From NCBI RefSeq assembly GCF_006438825.1, contig NZ_RCZP01000022.1, forward strand, positions 25,183 to 89,182: DNA of 64,000 nt, given 5' to 3'. Under the pieces are notes generated by a model. That model searched no databases, was not told the DNA's origin, and saw only the letters and a list, made by a program, of their open reading frames with translations. The DNA comes from Muricoccus nepalensis. Its GTDB lineage: Bacteria > Pseudomonadota > Alphaproteobacteria > Acetobacterales > Acetobacteraceae. The translations under genes were made by a program, and so were the position numbers. Shown in pieces: positions 45,144-57,459 of this stretch (position 1 is its first letter; every line of letters starts with the position of its first letter).

Positions 45144-46107
45144 AGGCGGAGACCTCCTCGGCCGCCGCGAAGAAGCGCAGGCGGCGCAGGTATTCCAGCG
45201 GGTCCTTGCGCGTGACCATCGCGCCCGCCGGCGTGTTGGCCCAATCGTAGAGCCGGGTGAGCAGGAAGCGGACCGCGGCGCCGCGGCAGAGCACGGGCAG
45301 GGCCGCCATCTCCGCCGCCGAGAGCGGGCGCACGCGGCTGTAGCCGGCCAGCACGGCGCGCGCCTTGGTCACGTTGAAGGCGAGGTCCGGCTCGAAGCAC
45401 CAGGCGTTGAGGCAGATGGCGACGTCGTAGGCGAGGATGTCCGTGCAGGCGAAGTAGAAGTCGATAAGGCCCGAGACACGCGGGCGCCGCTCCGGGTCGG
45501 GCAGGAAGAAGACGTTGTCGGGGAAGAGATCCGCGTGGATGTGCCCCCGCGGGAGCCCCTGCGGCCAGTCCCGGAGGATGGCGGCGAGGTGGCCGTCCAG
45601 CTCCGCGCAGAGGCCGGGCTGCACGGTGTCGCCGTTCGGGCGGCAGCGCTCCAGCAACGGCGCCCAGCCGGCGGGGCCCAGCGCGTTGGCGCGCTCGGCC
45701 GGGAAGCCCTCGCCGGCCGCGTGCAGGGCGGCCAGGGCCCCGCCGAGGGGGGCGCAATGGGCGACCGAGGGACGGCGCGGCCAGACGCCCGGCAGGAAGG
45801 TGCAGATCGCGGCCGGGCGCCCCGCCAGCTCGCGCAGCGCCTCGCCGTCGCGCCCGGCCACGGGCTGCGGGCAGGCCAGGCCGCGCGCGGCCAGGTGGCG
45901 CATCAGTCCGAGGAACCAGGGCAGCTCCGCCGGGTCCACGCGCCGCTCGTAGAGGGTGAGGATGAAGTCGCCGCCGGTGGTGCGAAGGGCGTAGTTGCTG
46001 TTCTCCACGCCCTCCGCGATCCCGCGGAAGGCGACGAGCCCGCCCAGGTCGTAGCCGGCGAGGAAGGCGCGCAGCGCCTCGTCGGATACCTCGGTGTAGA
46101 CGGCCAT
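45133..46107 (-). CDS. thrB: Homoserine kinase (ThrB, APH-fold type)
   Basis: A 324-residue kinase of the aminoglycoside-phosphotransferase fold, the homoserine kinase type II found in alphaproteobacteria; it phosphorylates homoserine for threonine synthesis. [22 protein letters not shown] is the nucleotide-binding start, [13 protein letters not shown] is the catalytic Brenner motif, and [11 protein letters not shown] carries the metal-binding Asp. I chose the ATG at 46107 ([16 protein letters not shown]), which matches family starts; 13 more codons are open upstream. It lies between ispH and rnhA, all on the minus strand. Confidence 0.9.
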   Translation of the reverse strand: MAVYTEVSDEALRAFLAGYDLGGLVAFRGIAEGVENSNYALRTTGGDFILTLYERRVDPAELPWFLGLMRHLAARGLACPQPVAGRDGEALRELAGRPAAICTFLPGVWPRRPSVAHCAPLGGALAALHAAGEGFPAERANALGPAGWAPLLERCRPNGDTVQPGLCAELDGHLAAILRDWPQGLPRGHIHADLFPDNVFFLPDPERRPRVSGLIDFYFACTDILAYDVAICLNAWCFEPDLAFNVTKARAVLAGYSRVRPLSAAEMAALPVLCRGAAVRFLLTRLYDWANTPAGAMVTRKDPLEYLRRLRFFAAAEEVSAYGI

Positions 46108-46227
46108 CAGATCTCCCGGGGCACCCCTGCGCGGCCGTCCATGCATCAGCCCGGACGGGCCGGCAAGGGCCGGCGCACCGGCCGGGCGGGATGCCGTGCC
46201 GGCCGGCGGAGCGCCCGGGCGCGGCGG

Positions 46228-47232
46228 CTACCCGACGGCGGCGCGGGGGTTCCGCAGCGGGCGGGGAAGGTTGAAGATGATCTTCTCCTCCGCCACGGTC
46301 ACGTCCTCGATCGTGACCTCGAAGCGCTCCCGCAGGCGGGCCACCACCTCCTCCACCAGCACCTCGGGCGCGCTGGCGCCGGCGGAGATGCCGATGGTGG
46401 AGAGCCCGTCGGCCAGGGCCGGGTCGAAGTCGCGGCCGCGCGGCACGAGCACCGCGCGCGGGCAGCCGGCGCGCTCCGCCACCTCGCGCAGGCGGACGGA
46501 GTTGGAGGAATTGGCCGCGCCCACGACCACGATCAGCTCGCAGCGCTCCGCGATCGCCTTCACGGCGGCCTGGCGGTTCGTCGTCGCGTAGCAGATGTCC
46601 TCCTTCACCGGGGCCGAGAGGTCCGGGAAGCGGCGGCGCAGCACGTCCAGCACCTCGGCCGTGTCGTCCACCGAGAGGGTGGTCTGGGTCGCGTAGGCCA
46701 GCGGCCCGGGCGGCGGCTCGACGGTCGCGGCCTGCTCGGCGTCCTCCACCAGCGTGACCGCGCCGGGTGGGAGCTGGCCCATGGTGCCGACGACCTCGGG
46801 GTGCCCGGCATGGCCGATGAGCAGGATGTGGCTGCCCCCCGCGTGGTGCCGCTCGGCCTCGCGGTGGACCTTGCTGACCAGCGGGCAGGTGGCGTCGAGG
46901 TAGAGCATCTGCCGCGCGTCGGCCGCGGCGGGCACGGAGCGGGGCACGCCATGGGCGGAGAAGATCACGGGCTGGCCGTCGTCGGGGATCTCGTCCAGCT
47001 CCTCGACGAAGACGGCGCCCTTGGCCTGGAGCCCCTCGACCACGAAGCGGTTGTGGACGATCTCGTGGCGCACGTAGACGGGCGTGCCGTAGCGCTCGAT
47101 GGCGAGCTCGACGATCTTGATGGCGCGGTCCACCCCCGCGCAGAAGCCGCGCGGGCCGGCCAGCAGCACGGTGAGGGGGGGCTTCCCGGCGGTCCCGGGC
47201 GTCCCGGGGCGGAGGTTTGCGGTCTGGTCCAT
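46228..47232 (-). CDS. ispH: 4-hydroxy-3-methylbut-2-enyl diphosphate reductase
   Basis: A 334-residue Fe-S enzyme for the last step of the MEP isoprenoid pathway, making IPP and DMAPP from HMBPP. The three cluster Cys are visible: [13 protein letters not shown] (Cys31), [12 protein letters not shown] and [11 protein letters not shown]. The substrate residues SAHGVP and ANSSNSVRL are also present. It is followed by thrB with a gap of about 120 bases, so an ispH-thrB-rnhA unit is likely, an order seen in related bacteria. The N-terminal 18 residues are a poorly conserved extension. Confidence 0.95.
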   Translation of the reverse strand: MDQTANLRPGTPGTAGKPPLTVLLAGPRGFCAGVDRAIKIVELAIERYGTPVYVRHEIVHNRFVVEGLQAKGAVFVEELDEIPDDGQPVIFSAHGVPRSVPAAADARQMLYLDATCPLVSKVHREAERHHAGGSHILLIGHAGHPEVVGTMGQLPPGAVTLVEDAEQAATVEPPPGPLAYATQTTLSVDDTAEVLDVLRRRFPDLSAPVKEDICYATTNRQAAVKAIAERCELIVVVGAANSSNSVRLREVAERAGCPRAVLVPRGRDFDPALADGLSTIGISAGASAPEVLVEEVVARLRERFEVTIEDVTVAEEKIIFNLPRPLRNPRAAVG

Positions 47233-47413
47233 GGCGTGCGACTTGGTCCTTCGGCGCCGGCGCGAACAGCCCCCGGCCGGACCGTGGGCGCGTTCTATCT
47301 AGCCGCCCGCGCGCCGGCCGCCCAGGGCTGAGCCGCAGGGCCCTGCAATTCTCCCGGGCGCCCGCCCAACGGCCGCCCGGGGCCTCGTCCTCCGGGCCAG
47401 GAGTGCCTCCCGC

Positions 47414-47989
47414 GTGATCCGATCCCTCCGCCCCGCCGCCCCTGCCCTGGGCCTCGCCCTCCTGGCCCTGCCGCTCCTGGCGGGCTGCGGCGGGGGAGGC
47501 GGGGGGAGGGGCAGCGTGCTGAACCAGCGCCCCCAGGCGCCCTGCCCCCGCGTCGCCCTGCTGGCCGAGGCGGTGGACCTGACGCGCTACCGCGAGGGCG
47601 CCCGGCCGGACCTGGCCAACATGGAGGTCGACGCCCGGATGACCGGCTTCCAGGCGCGCTGCGACTACGCCTCCCGCGCGGGCGGCCTCGACGTGACCCT
47701 GCGGGTGCAGGTGGCCGCCGAGCGCGGCCCCGCCGCCACCGGCAACACCGCGGAGCTGCCCTACCTCGTCGCCGTGACGGAGGAGGCGGAGAGCCGCGTG
47801 CTGAACCGCGGCACCGACGCCGTCCGCGTCGTCTTCGGCACCGGCGATCGCCGGACCACCGCCCAGGGGGAGGAGATGCTCGTCCGCATCCCCGGCGACG
47901 CCCGCCAGGCCGCGGAGAAGGTCGTCCTGGTGGGCTTCCTGCTCTCCCCGGAGCAGCTGGCGGCCAACCGGCGCCGCGGCGTCCGCTGA
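47414..47989 (+). CDS. Small predicted lipoprotein
   Basis: A 191-residue protein with a signal peptide and lipobox (LPLLAGCGGGGG; Cys about residue 25). The mature region (ARMTGFQARCDYASRAGGLDVTLRVQVAAERGP, as a region) resembles small envelope proteins of unknown function in Rhodospirillales. Divergent from ispH and just upstream of the glycine riboswitch. Start is a GTG at 47414, in good agreement with the signal peptide. Confidence 0.7.
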   Translation: MIRSLRPAAPALGLALLALPLLAGCGGGGGGRGSVLNQRPQAPCPRVALLAEAVDLTRYREGARPDLANMEVDARMTGFQARCDYASRAGGLDVTLRVQVAAERGPAATGNTAELPYLVAVTEEAESRVLNRGTDAVRVVFGTGDRRTTAQGEEMLVRIPGDARQAAEKVVLVGFLLSPEQLAANRRRGVR

Positions 47990-48042
47990 CGGCCGGATGA
48001 CGGTTGCGCTGGCGGCCGCATTCGGGCACGAGTCCCCCACCC

Positions 48043-48248
48043 GCTGATCCCGCGCGGGAGAGAGGGGGCGGCGTCGGCCACCCCCCGCCGAAGGCGCAAC
48101 CGGCCCCCGGAAACGCTCAGGCAGAAGGACCGCGTGGGGAAGGGGCCTCTGGAAAGCCCGTGATCCCCGCGATCACGGCACCGACGGAGTAAGGGAGGGA
48201 CACACCCCAACCGAATCTCTCAGGTCTCGGGACAGAGGGGGGCCACGA
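48043..48248 (+). promoter_or_regulatory. Tandem glycine riboswitch upstream of gcvT
   Basis: Two consecutive aptamer-like units. The first: GCGGGAGAG, then GCCGAAGGCGCAA, then CGCTCAGGCAGAAGGACCGC. The second: CTCTGGAAAGC, then CACCGACGGAGTAAGG, then TCTCTCAGGTCTCGGGACAGAGG. These match the conserved blocks of glycine riboswitch aptamers and precede the glycine-cleavage operon, where glycine binding usually turns expression on. The second aptamer ends about 35 bases before the gcvT start. Confidence 0.9.
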
Positions 48249-48283
48249 TCGGAACCGGCCGCATCCGCGGCTCTGGGGGACGC

Positions 48284-49417
48284 GTGGCCGATACTGATAC
48301 GGATACCCTGCTTGAAACGCCGCTCGCCGGCCTGCACCGCGAGCTCGGCGGGCGCATGGTCGGCTTTGCTGGCTACGCCATGCCCGTCCAGTACCCGGCG
48401 GGCATCCTGGCCGAGCACCTCGCCTGCCGCGCCGGCGCCGCGCTGTTCGACGTCTCCCACATGGGCCAGGCGGAGCTGCGGGGCGAGGGCGCCGCGGCCG
48501 CGCTGGAGCGGGTGACCCCCGCCGAGGTCCAGGCCCTGCGCCCCGGCCGCCAGCGCTACGCCCTGCTGATGAACGAGTTCGGCGGGATCACCGACGACTT
48601 CATGGTCGCCAACCTCGGCGACCGGCTCTTCCTCGTGCTGAACGCCTCCCGCAAGGCGGTGGACCTGGCCGCCATCGGCGCCGCCCTGCCCGCGGGCGTC
48701 GCGCTGGTGCCGCGGCCCGACCGCGCGCTGCTGGCGCTGCAGGGGCCGGGCGCCGAGGCGATCCTCGCGCGGCTGGCCGAGGGAATCGCCGCCATGCCCT
48801 TCATGGGCGTGCTGGAGACCCCCGTGGCCGGCATCCCCGCCCTCGTCACCCGCTCCGGCTACACCGGGGAGGACGGCTTCGAGATCGGCACCCCCGCCGA
48901 GGGCGCCGAGGCCGTGGCGCGCGCCCTGCTCGCCGCCGGCGCCACCCCCGCCGGGCTCGGCGCGCGGGACAGCCTGCGCCTGGAGGCGGGGCTCCCCCTC
49001 TACGGCCAGGACATCGACGAGACGACCTCCCCGGTGGAGGCGGCGCTCACCTTCAGCCTCGGCAAGCGCCGGCGCCTCGCCTGGGACTTCCCGGGGGCCG
49101 AGCGGGTGCGGGAGGAGCTGGACCACGGCCCCAAGCGCCTCCGCGTCGGCATCCTGCCGGAGGGCCGCCAGCCCGCCCGCGCCCATACCCCCGTCGCCGC
49201 CGGCGGCGTCACGGTCGGCGAGGTGACCAGCGGCGGCTTCGGGCCCTCGTTCGGCGCCCCCGTCGCCATGGGCTACGTCGCCCGCGCGAGCGCGGAGGAT
49301 GGCACGGGGCTTGAACTGATGGTGCGCGGCCGGGCCATCCCCGCCCGCGTCGCGCCAACCCCTTTCGTTCCCCATCGCTACAAGCGCACGCCGATCCTGC
49401 AAGGAGCCGCCTCATGA
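48284..49417 (+). CDS. gcvT: Glycine cleavage T protein (aminomethyltransferase)
   Basis: A 377-residue T protein that transfers the methylene group from aminomethyl-lipoyl-H protein to tetrahydrofolate and releases ammonia. LAGLHRELGGRMVGFAGYAMPVQY at the start, LFDVSHMGQ, the catalytic-loop Asp region, RSGYTGEDGFEI and LGARDSLRLEAGLPLYGQDI are all family marks. Start is a GTG at 48284 (MADTDTDT). It heads an operon with gcvH (ATGA overlap) and gcvP, under the glycine riboswitch. Confidence 0.95.
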   Translation: MADTDTDTLLETPLAGLHRELGGRMVGFAGYAMPVQYPAGILAEHLACRAGAALFDVSHMGQAELRGEGAAAALERVTPAEVQALRPGRQRYALLMNEFGGITDDFMVANLGDRLFLVLNASRKAVDLAAIGAALPAGVALVPRPDRALLALQGPGAEAILARLAEGIAAMPFMGVLETPVAGIPALVTRSGYTGEDGFEIGTPAEGAEAVARALLAAGATPAGLGARDSLRLEAGLPLYGQDIDETTSPVEAALTFSLGKRRRLAWDFPGAERVREELDHGPKRLRVGILPEGRQPARAHTPVAAGGVTVGEVTSGGFGPSFGAPVAMGYVARASAEDGTGLELMVRGRAIPARVAPTPFVPHRYKRTPILQGAAS

Positions 49418-49787
49418 GCCAGACCCGCTTCGCCGAGAGCCATGAATGGGTCCGCCTGGACGACGGGCTGGCCGTGGTGGGCATCTCCACCCACGCGCAG
49501 GACGCGCTGGGCGACGTCGTCTTCGTGGACCTGCCCGAGGCCGGCCGCGCGGTGGAGGCCGGGGAGGCCGTGGCCGTGGTCGAGAGCGTCAAGGCCGCCT
49601 CCGACATCTACGCGCCCATCGCCGGCACCATCGCGACCGTGAACGCCGCCCTGGTGGACGATCCCGCCCTGGTGAACCGCGACCCCATGGGCGAGGGATG
49701 GTTCTTCACGATCACCCCGCGCGACGCCGCCGACGCCGACAAGCTGATGGACGCCGACGCCTACGCCAAGCACGCGGAGGCCGGGGC

Positions 49788-49791
<4 letters not shown>
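49414..49791 (+). CDS. gcvH: Glycine cleavage H protein (lipoyl carrier)
   Basis: A 125-residue H protein that carries the aminomethyl group on lipoate between P, T and L proteins. [22 protein letters not shown] and [12 protein letters not shown] precede the lipoyl site [14 protein letters not shown], with the modified Lys at about residue 59. The start ATG overlaps the gcvT stop (ATGA). Confidence 0.95.
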
Positions 49792-52687
<2,896 letters not shown>

Positions 52688-52691
<4 letters not shown>

Positions 52692-53269
52692 GGCCGTCGC
52701 CCGAGCCCTGGGAGGTCCTGTCCACCCGCACCGCGCTGCGCGACCGCTGGATCGACGTGACGGCCGACGCGGTGCGGGACGCGCGCGGCAACGTGCTCGA
52801 CCCCTTCTACACCCTCTCCTACCCGGACTGGGTGCACGTGGTGGCCATCACCCCCGCGGACGAGCTCGTGCTGGTGCGCCAGTACCGGCACGGCGCCCGC
52901 GCCTGGACGCTGGAGCTGCCCGCCGGCGCCATCGACAAGGCCGATACCGACCCGTCGGTGGCCGCCGCGCGCGAGCTGCGCGAGGAGACCGGCCACACCG
53001 CGCCCGCCTACCGCTCCCTCGGCGCGCTGAGCCCGAACACGGCGACCCACCGCAACCGCGCCCACACCGTCCTGGCCCTGGGCGCCACCGCGACCCACCC
53101 CACCGCGCACGAGGTGGGCGAGGACATCACGGTGGAGCTCTGGCCGTTGCCGCGCGTGCTGGCGGGGCTGGGCGAGGGCGTGATCGCGCAATCCATGCAC
53201 ACCGCCTCGCTGCTGCTGGCCCTCCAGGCCGCGGGGCGGATCGGTTTCGAGCTGAAGGACGCACCATGA
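52688..53269 (+). CDS. Nudix hydrolase (ADP-ribose pyrophosphatase-like)
   Basis: A 193-residue Nudix enzyme. The Nudix box reads [31 protein letters not shown] is intact, while the spacing from the first Gly to the REL is one residue longer than the consensus and Asp/Thr replaces the first Glu. The metal-binding EE pair is present. Ahead of it come [20 protein letters not shown] and, after it, [17 protein letters not shown], as in ADP-ribose pyrophosphatases. The GTG start overlaps the gcvP stop (GTGA), and its stop overlaps the GNAT ATG. Confidence 0.8.
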
Positions 53270-53715
53270 CCGGCCTCCGCGTAATCCCCGTCGAGCCGCG
53301 GCACCGCGCGGACTGGGACCGCCTCTACGCCGGCTACGCCGAGTTCTACGGCGTGGCCCAGACGCCCGCGATGCGCGACCGCGTCTGGTCCTGGCTCCAC
53401 GACCCCGCCCACGGGACGCGAGGCCTGGTGGCGGAGGACGCGGAGGGCCGCGCCGTCGGCCTCGCGCATTTCCGCGCCTTCGCCCGCCCGCTCTCGGCCA
53501 CCACGGGCGGCTACCTGGACGACCTCTTCGTCGATCCCCAGATGCGGGGCCAGCGCATGGCCGACGCGCTGATCGCCGCCCTTGCCGAGGAGGGCCGCCG
53601 GCAGGGCTGGAGCGTCATCCGTTGGATCACCGCCGAGAACAACGCCCGCGCCCGCGCGGTCTACGACCGCGTGGCGACGCTGACGCCCTGGCGGACCTAC
53701 GACATCCCGCTCTGA
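53266..53715 (+). CDS. GNAT acetyltransferase
   Basis: A 149-residue N-acetyltransferase: RVIPVEPRHRADWDRLYAGYAEFY starts the fold, YLDDLFVDPQMRGQRMADALIAALAEEG contains the acetyl-CoA loop (RGQRMA), and ITAENNARARAVYDRVA is the following strand-helix. Substrate unknown. It overlaps the Nudix gene (ATGA) as the fifth gene of the gcv chain. Confidence 0.85.
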   Translation: MTGLRVIPVEPRHRADWDRLYAGYAEFYGVAQTPAMRDRVWSWLHDPAHGTRGLVAEDAEGRAVGLAHFRAFARPLSATTGGYLDDLFVDPQMRGQRMADALIAALAEEGRRQGWSVIRWITAENNARARAVYDRVATLTPWRTYDIPL

Positions 53716-54656
53716 GCCGCCGGGGGCTGCTGGCGGCGTCGCTCCTTCCCTCCACCATCACCGCACCGGGCTGCGCGGCCGCACCCCAGGCCGGCCCGGG
53801 GCCGACGGAGGCCAGCATCACCGAGCAGCGACTTGTCTGGCGCGACGCCGCCCGCGCGCGCGACATCCCCGTGCTGATCCGCGCGCCCGCGGGCGGCGGC
53901 GCGGCGCCCGCCGTCATCGTCTCCCACGGGCTCGGGGGATCGCGGGAGGGGCTCTCCTATCTCGGCCGGGCGCTGGCGGAGGGCGGGTACCTCGCCATCC
54001 ACCTTCAGCACATCGGCTCGGACGACAGCCTCTGGCGCGGCGCGAACCCGGCGGGGCTGGCGGCCGGGGCGCTGGACGTGCAGGCCGCGCTGAACCGGCT
54101 GCTGGACGTGAAATTCACCCTCTCCAACCTTCCCGCCCGCGCGGATGCCTCGCGCCTGGCCATCGCCGGCCATTCCTACGGGGCCTGGACGGTCCAGCAC
54201 ATGCTCGGCGAGCGCCTGCCGGGCGGCGACCGGGGCCTGGGCCTGCCCGATTCGCGGCTGAAGGCGGGGGTGGCGCTCTCGCCCATCCCCGCGATCGGCC
54301 TGCCGCCGCGCCTGGCCTACGGGGGGATCGCCGCGCCCCTGCTGCACGTCACGGGCACGGAGGACCACGGCTTCATCGAGGGGATCCGCGCCCCGGCCCG
54401 CCGCGCGCCCTTCGAGGGCTCGACCAACCCCGGCGCGCTGGCGGTGCTGCGCGGCGCCGCCCATGCGAGCTTCGCGGACGAGTCCGAGGCCGGCGGCCGC
54501 TACGCGGAGGCGACCTACCACGCCCGCGCGGCCGCCCTCTCCGTCACCTTCCTCGACGCCGTCCTGCGCGGGGACGCCGCCGCGGCGGCCATGCTGCGGG
54601 GCGGGGCGGGGGCGCTGCTCGGGCCGGGGGACGAGTTCGTGGCGCGGGGGCTCTGA
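53712..54656 (+). CDS. Alpha/beta hydrolase, probably Tat-exported
   Basis: About 315 residues. The N-terminus LSRRGLLAASLLPS is a twin-arginine-type signal, followed by APGCAAAP, a possible lipobox. The catalytic Ser is in the nucleophile elbow AIAGHSYGAWTVQ (about residue 160), after HGLGGSREGLSYLGRALAEGGYL; a later HAS (GAAHASF) may supply the catalytic His. The family resembles platelet-activating-factor acetylhydrolase or dienelactone-type hydrolases. The true start is unclear: no ATG is available near the signal, and a CTG at 53712 overlapping the GNAT stop fits best. Confidence 0.7.
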   Translation: MSRRGLLAASLLPSTITAPGCAAAPQAGPGPTEASITEQRLVWRDAARARDIPVLIRAPAGGGAAPAVIVSHGLGGSREGLSYLGRALAEGGYLAIHLQHIGSDDSLWRGANPAGLAAGALDVQAALNRLLDVKFTLSNLPARADASRLAIAGHSYGAWTVQHMLGERLPGGDRGLGLPDSRLKAGVALSPIPAIGLPPRLAYGGIAAPLLHVTGTEDHGFIEGIRAPARRAPFEGSTNPGALAVLRGAAHASFADESEAGGRYAEATYHARAAALSVTFLDAVLRGDAAAAAMLRGGAGALLGPGDEFVARGL

Positions 54657-54750
54657 GGGGTGCCCCGGGCGGCCCGGCGCCGCCGTCGCCGCTTCGGGCT
54701 TCCCTCTTTCGCCCGGCCGGGGGAATCTGGGCGGCGCTGAAGGAGACCCC

Positions 54751-55509
54751 ATGCCCCGCTACGACCTCGCCGGCCGCGCCGCCCTGGTGACCGGCGCCGC
54801 CTCCGGCATCGGCCTCGCCACGGCGCGGGAGCTGGCGGCCAACGGCTGCGCGGTGGCCCTCAACTTCCTGCCCGGCGACCCCCGCGGGCCCGAGGCGGCC
54901 GGGGCGCTCCGGGCCGGCGGCGCCACGGTGGTCGAGGCGCCCGGCGCGATCGGGGGCGGGGCGGAGGCGGCCATGGTCGAGGCCGCCGTCGCCGCGCTCG
55001 GAAGGCTGGACCTCCTCGTGAACAACGCGGGCACGCCCGGCGTCAGCCGCACCATCCCCGGCCACGCGCTGGACGAGATCACCGACGACCTCTGGGGCGC
55101 CGTGCTGGACACGAACCTCGTCGGCCTGTTCCGGACGACACGGGCGGCCGTGCCGGCGCTGCGGGCGGCGCGCGGGGCGGTGGTGAACCTCGCCTCCGTC
55201 GCGGGGCTCTCGGGGCGGGGCTCCTCCATGGCCTACGCGGCCAGCAAGGCCGGGGTGATCGCGCTGACGAAGCACCTCGCGCGCGGCTTGGGGCCCGAGA
55301 TCCGCGTGAACGCCGTGGCGCCGGGGGCGGTGGACAGCACCTGGCAGATCGAGTGGACGGAGGCGCAGCGGGCGCAGTCGGTGGCCAACGCGCCCCTGGG
55401 CCGCCGCTGCACGCCCGAGGACATCGCCGAGGCGATCCTCTTCCTCGGCTGCGCCGGCGCCATGGTCACGGGCCAGACCCTGACGGTGGACGGGGGGCTG
55501 ATCCTCTAG
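54751..55509 (+). CDS. SDR-family oxidoreductase
   Basis: A 252-residue short-chain dehydrogenase: [10 protein letters not shown] is the NAD(P) loop, LVNNAGTPG the stabilising motif, [10 protein letters not shown] with Ser, and AYAASKAG gives the catalytic Tyr and Lys. LTVDGGLIL is the family end. Substrate unknown, close to 3-oxoacyl-ACP reductase-like enzymes. ATG at 54751 with an AGGAGA site. The stop abuts the rnhB start. Confidence 0.9.
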   Translation: MPRYDLAGRAALVTGAASGIGLATARELAANGCAVALNFLPGDPRGPEAAGALRAGGATVVEAPGAIGGGAEAAMVEAAVAALGRLDLLVNNAGTPGVSRTIPGHALDEITDDLWGAVLDTNLVGLFRTTRAAVPALRAARGAVVNLASVAGLSGRGSSMAYAASKAGVIALTKHLARGLGPEIRVNAVAPGAVDSTWQIEWTEAQRAQSVANAPLGRRCTPEDIAEAILFLGCAGAMVTGQTLTVDGGLIL

Positions 55510-56154
55510 ATGGCGCGGCGCGCGGCAGGCGGTCCCGACTTCGCGCTCGAGGCCGCGCATGGCGGCCCCGTGGCCGGGGTGGACGAGGCGGGGCGCGGGC
55601 CGCTCGCCGGGCCGGTCCTGGCCGCGGCGGTCATCTTTCCCACCCCGCCCGCCGGCGCCCTCGCCGCCCTGCTCGACGACAGCAAGCGGCTGGACACCCG
55701 CCGGCGCGAGGCCGCCTACGCCGCCCTGCTGGAGGCGGCGGCCGCGGGCGTGGCGCTGATCGGCGTCGGCGCCGCGAGCGCGGCGGAGATCGGCCGGCTG
55801 AACATCCTCCGCGCCACGCACCTCGCCATGGCGCGCGCCGTGGCCCGCCTCTCCGTCTTCCCGGCCCTCGCGCTGGTCGACGGCAACGCGGTGCCGCCGC
55901 TCCCCTGTCCGGTGCGCTGCGTCGTGGGCGGGGACGGCCTCTCCCTCTCCATCGCGGCGGCCTCGATCATGGCCAAGGTGGTGCGGGACCGGGCCATGGC
56001 GCGGCTCGACCCGCGCTGGCCCGGCTACGGCTTCGCGCGGCATTCCGGGTACCCGACGACGGCCCACCGGGAGGCGCTGGCGCGGCTCGGCCCAAGCCCG
56101 CATCACCGGCGCGGATTCAGTCCCGTCGATCAAGCCGTTCTGGCTCTTTCTTGA
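55510..56154 (+). CDS. rnhB: Ribonuclease HII
   Basis: A 214-residue RNase H2 that incises at ribonucleotides in [22 protein letters not shown] carries the first catalytic Asp25-Glu26 pair, [13 protein letters not shown] and LVDGN the others, and [19 protein letters not shown] the conserved helix. It directly follows the SDR stop (ATG at 55510). The next gene is the CcrM-like methylase, an order common in alphaproteobacteria. Confidence 0.9.
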   Translation: MARRAAGGPDFALEAAHGGPVAGVDEAGRGPLAGPVLAAAVIFPTPPAGALAALLDDSKRLDTRRREAAYAALLEAAAAGVALIGVGAASAAEIGRLNILRATHLAMARAVARLSVFPALALVDGNAVPPLPCPVRCVVGGDGLSLSIAAASIMAKVVRDRAMARLDPRWPGYGFARHSGYPTTAHREALARLGPSPHHRRGFSPVDQAVLALS

Positions 56155-56246
56155 CGCGGCGACTCGGGCATGGGCATGGTGGGGCGGGGGCTGGGCCCGA
56201 CGCGACGCGGGGGCGTGGCGCCGCGCCGGCGGAAGGTTCAGGGGGC

Positions 56247-57341
56247 GTGGCGCGCGTGGGAACGGGGCTTGAGCTGCCGCTGGACAGCGTGATCCGCGGC
56301 GACTGCATCGAGAGCCTGCGCCGGCTGCCGCCCGCCTCGGTCCACGCGATCTTCGCGGACCCGCCCTACAACCTCCAGCTCAAGACCGAGCTTCGCCGGC
56401 CCGACGACAGCCTCGTCGACGGCGTGGACGACGCCTGGGACCGCTTCGACGACCTGGCCACCTACGACCGCTTCACCCGCGAATGGCTGACCGAGTGCCG
56501 CCGCGTGCTGCGGCGGGACGGCACGATCTGGGTGATGGGCTCCTACCACAACGTCTTCCGCCTCGGCGTCGCGCTGCAGGACCTCGGCTTCTGGATCCTG
56601 AACGACGTGGTGTGGCGGAAGTCCAACCCCATGCCGAACTTCCGCGGCCGGCGCTTCACCAACGCGCACGAGACGCTCATCTGGGCCGCGCGCGGGGAGG
56701 AGAGCCGCTACCGCTTCAACTACGCCGCCATGAAGTCGATGAACGACGACAAGCAGATGCGGAGCGACTGGCTCATCCCGCTCTGCACCGGCAACGAGCG
56801 GCTGCGCGGCGCGGACGGCGCGAAGCTCCACCCCACGCAGAAGCCGGAGGCGCTGCTGCACCGGGTCATCCTCGCCTGCACCGCGCCGGGCGAGGTGGTG
56901 CTCGATCCCTTCCTCGGCACCGGCACCACGGCGGCCGTCGCGAAGCGGCTCGGCCGGCGCTATATCGGGCTGGAGCGCGATCCCGGCTACGCCGACGCGG
57001 CCGAGGCGCGGCTGGCCACCATCGAGCCGCTGTCGGAGAGCGTGGCGCTCGCCCTTCCCGCCAAGCGCGAGCAGCCGCGCATCCCCTTCGGCGCGCTGGT
57101 GGAGCGCGGGCTGGTGCCGCCGGGCACGAAGCTCTGGGACCGGCACCGCCGCTGGCAGGCCGAGGTCGGCGTCGACGCCACGCTCCGCTGCGGGCGGGTG
57201 GCCGGCAGCATCCACCAGGTGGGGGCCGCCGTGCAGGAGGCGCCCTCCTGCAACGGCTGGACCTTCTGGCACATCGAGCGCCGCGACGGCACGCTGCGCG
57301 TGATCGACGAGCTGCGCGCGGAGCTGGCCCCGGGCAGCTAG
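56247..57341 (+). CDS. ccrM: CcrM-type adenine DNA methyltransferase
   Basis: A 364-residue beta-class N6-adenine methylase, predicted to methylate GANTC and take part in cell-cycle control as in other alphaproteobacteria. [20 protein letters not shown] holds catalytic motif IV (DPPY from residue 38), [19 protein letters not shown] is SAM-binding motif I, and the C-terminal 80 residues ([35 protein letters not shown]) are the RAMA-type extension seen in CcrM. Start is the GTG at 56247, with a GGAAGG site upstream. Length matches the family. Confidence 0.9.
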   Translation: MARVGTGLELPLDSVIRGDCIESLRRLPPASVHAIFADPPYNLQLKTELRRPDDSLVDGVDDAWDRFDDLATYDRFTREWLTECRRVLRRDGTIWVMGSYHNVFRLGVALQDLGFWILNDVVWRKSNPMPNFRGRRFTNAHETLIWAARGEESRYRFNYAAMKSMNDDKQMRSDWLIPLCTGNERLRGADGAKLHPTQKPEALLHRVILACTAPGEVVLDPFLGTGTTAAVAKRLGRRYIGLERDPGYADAAEARLATIEPLSESVALALPAKREQPRIPFGALVERGLVPPGTKLWDRHRRWQAEVGVDATLRCGRVAGSIHQVGAAVQEAPSCNGWTFWHIERRDGTLRVIDELRAELAPGS

Positions 57342-57459
57342 GCCCGATCCCTCGCTTCCCACCGGTTTGCGTCGCCCCCGATCCCCCGGCACTCTCGGCG
57401 CGCCCCCGTGCCCTTGCGGCGCCGGCGGCCCACGAGGACGCACCGGAGGAAGGACAGGA

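Noticed and set aside
44966..48040. A very long minus-strand open frame (over 1,000 codons) across thrB and ispH
   Set aside because: It is Arg/Ala/Gly/Pro-rich and lies in another frame of thrB, ispH and a plus-strand lipoprotein gene, all of which have clear family motifs. Long shadow frames are expected at this GC content.
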